Below, piece after piece: positions 63,961 through 64,000 of a DNA stretch of 64,000 nt. A program made the translations under genes and the position numbers. The DNA is from Halisarca cf. caerulea. Its lineage: Eukaryota > Porifera > Demospongiae > Chondrillida > Halisarcidae. The stretch lies in NCBI GenBank assembly GCA_963170055.1, contig CAUJGJ010000020.1:1-64000 (forward strand), read 5' to 3'. How positions within the stretch are numbered: the first letter of the stretch is position 1; every line of letters starts with the position of its first letter. Below the pieces are notes generated by a model that was not told where the DNA came from, searched no databases, and saw only the letters and a list, made by a program, of their open reading frames with translations.

Positions 63961-64000
63961 ACCACGCACTTTCCCAGTGGAAACACATGAAGTTTCTGAA
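63961..64000. repeat. Partial last unit (40 bp) cut by the window edge
   Basis: ACCACGCACTTTCCC, GGAAACACATG and the start of cassette C match the first 40 bp of the units at 60217 and 60945. The preceding order also matches 59905-60216, so the array continues beyond the window in the same pattern. Confidence 0.95.

Larger units (their letters stand above)
1..64000. repeat. Satellite DNA array, 104-bp unit, 615 complete copies plus 40 bp
   Basis: The sequence repeats every 104 bp from first to last base. ACCACGCAC or a close variant recurs at 1, 105, 209 and so on to 63961, and 63960 is exactly 615 x 104. All units are head to tail on the same strand; I saw no inverted unit and no foreign insertion. 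Units differ mostly by point changes at recurring positions, so variant units can be recognised and ordered into higher-order repeats. Such organisation is known for centromeric and pericentromeric satellites in animals and plants; a location in this genome is inferred only. The array is cut by both window edges, so its full size is unknown. I do not recognise the family. Confidence 0.99.
53145..64000. repeat. Region VIII: 7-unit duplications, hybrid units and a 59-unit-offset copy
   Basis: A four-unit module (GGAACAAGC unit, A unit, CCAGGGGACAC with GGGAGTA unit, CGCGC unit) starts at 57097, 57825, 58865, 59489 and 63233, followed by differing partners. It continues into CACAAATGAAG units after 57097 and 57825, and into CATTCCTAG, CATTTCCAG and CACTTTCCC units after 58865, 59489 and 63233. 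A 7-unit (728-bp) tandem pair lies at 57097-57824 and 57825-58552, another at 60217-60944 and 60945-61672. Confidence 0.86.

Noticed and set aside
1..64000. CRISPR array
   Set aside because: The 104-bp units are contiguous with no unique spacers, the variants recur in ordered blocks, and there are no cas genes.
1..64000. Minisatellite-coded repeat protein gene or rDNA spacer repeats
   Set aside because: The unit length is not a multiple of three and no long open frame survives. No ribosomal RNA sequence or promoter duplication landmark is seen at any point.

Overview
The whole 64 kb window is one uninterrupted eukaryotic satellite-DNA array. The repeat unit is 104 bp. With the phase chosen here (unit starting ACCACGCAC), unit 1 is 1-104 and the last complete unit ends at 63960. 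That gives 615 complete head-to-tail units plus a 40-bp partial unit at 63961-64000. All units have the same orientation. I found no gene, RNA gene, transposon, CRISPR array, microsatellite block or unique sequence. The array runs off both ends of the window. Length, purity and multi-level higher-order repeat (HOR) structure suggest centromeric or pericentromeric heterochromatin assembled from long reads. The family is not one I recognise, so I do not name a species.

The first unit is about 47% G+C. It has an A/C-rich part (1-30), a switchable cassette (about 28-46), a G/T-rich part (41-80) and a nested imperfect palindrome (76-108) that crosses into the next unit. Most variation lies in about 8-32, the cassette 31-46, and a few sites at 51, 58-63, 72-75, 82, 88 and 96-100. 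The two main cassettes are A (CCTTTCTGAAGTGCTG) and B (AGTTTCTTAACTACTG), plus the recombinant C (AGTTTCTGAAGTGCTG).

Layout by ordered variant units: (I) 1-9360, three copies of a roughly 28-unit HOR, with local expansions of 8, 3 and 1 units. (II) 9361-15911, mixed units with short 2-, 7- and 8-unit duplications. (III) 15912-22879, a truncated copy, then three copies of an 18/17/18-unit HOR. (IV) 22880-31304, an 833-bp (8-unit) duplication and a second copy of the region about 4.4 kb away. (V) 31305-42120, a 13-unit duplication and an apparently perfect 46-unit (4,784-bp) tandem duplication. (VI) 42121-47632, diverged and truncated continuations. (VII) 47633-53144, 13-unit copies with a further copy at 22-unit offset. 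(VIII) 53145-64000, 7-unit duplications, hybrid units and a block of about 2.5 kb repeated 59 units (6,136 bp) away.

Only seven units differ from 104 bp (103, 105, 105, 105, 102, 105 and 103 bp) and the net shift is zero. Turnover has therefore been almost entirely by whole-unit unequal exchange or gene conversion. Open reading frames of up to 141 codons exist but are by-products of the periodicity. All comparisons were made by eye on diagnostic variants, so boundaries of long duplications are approximate.
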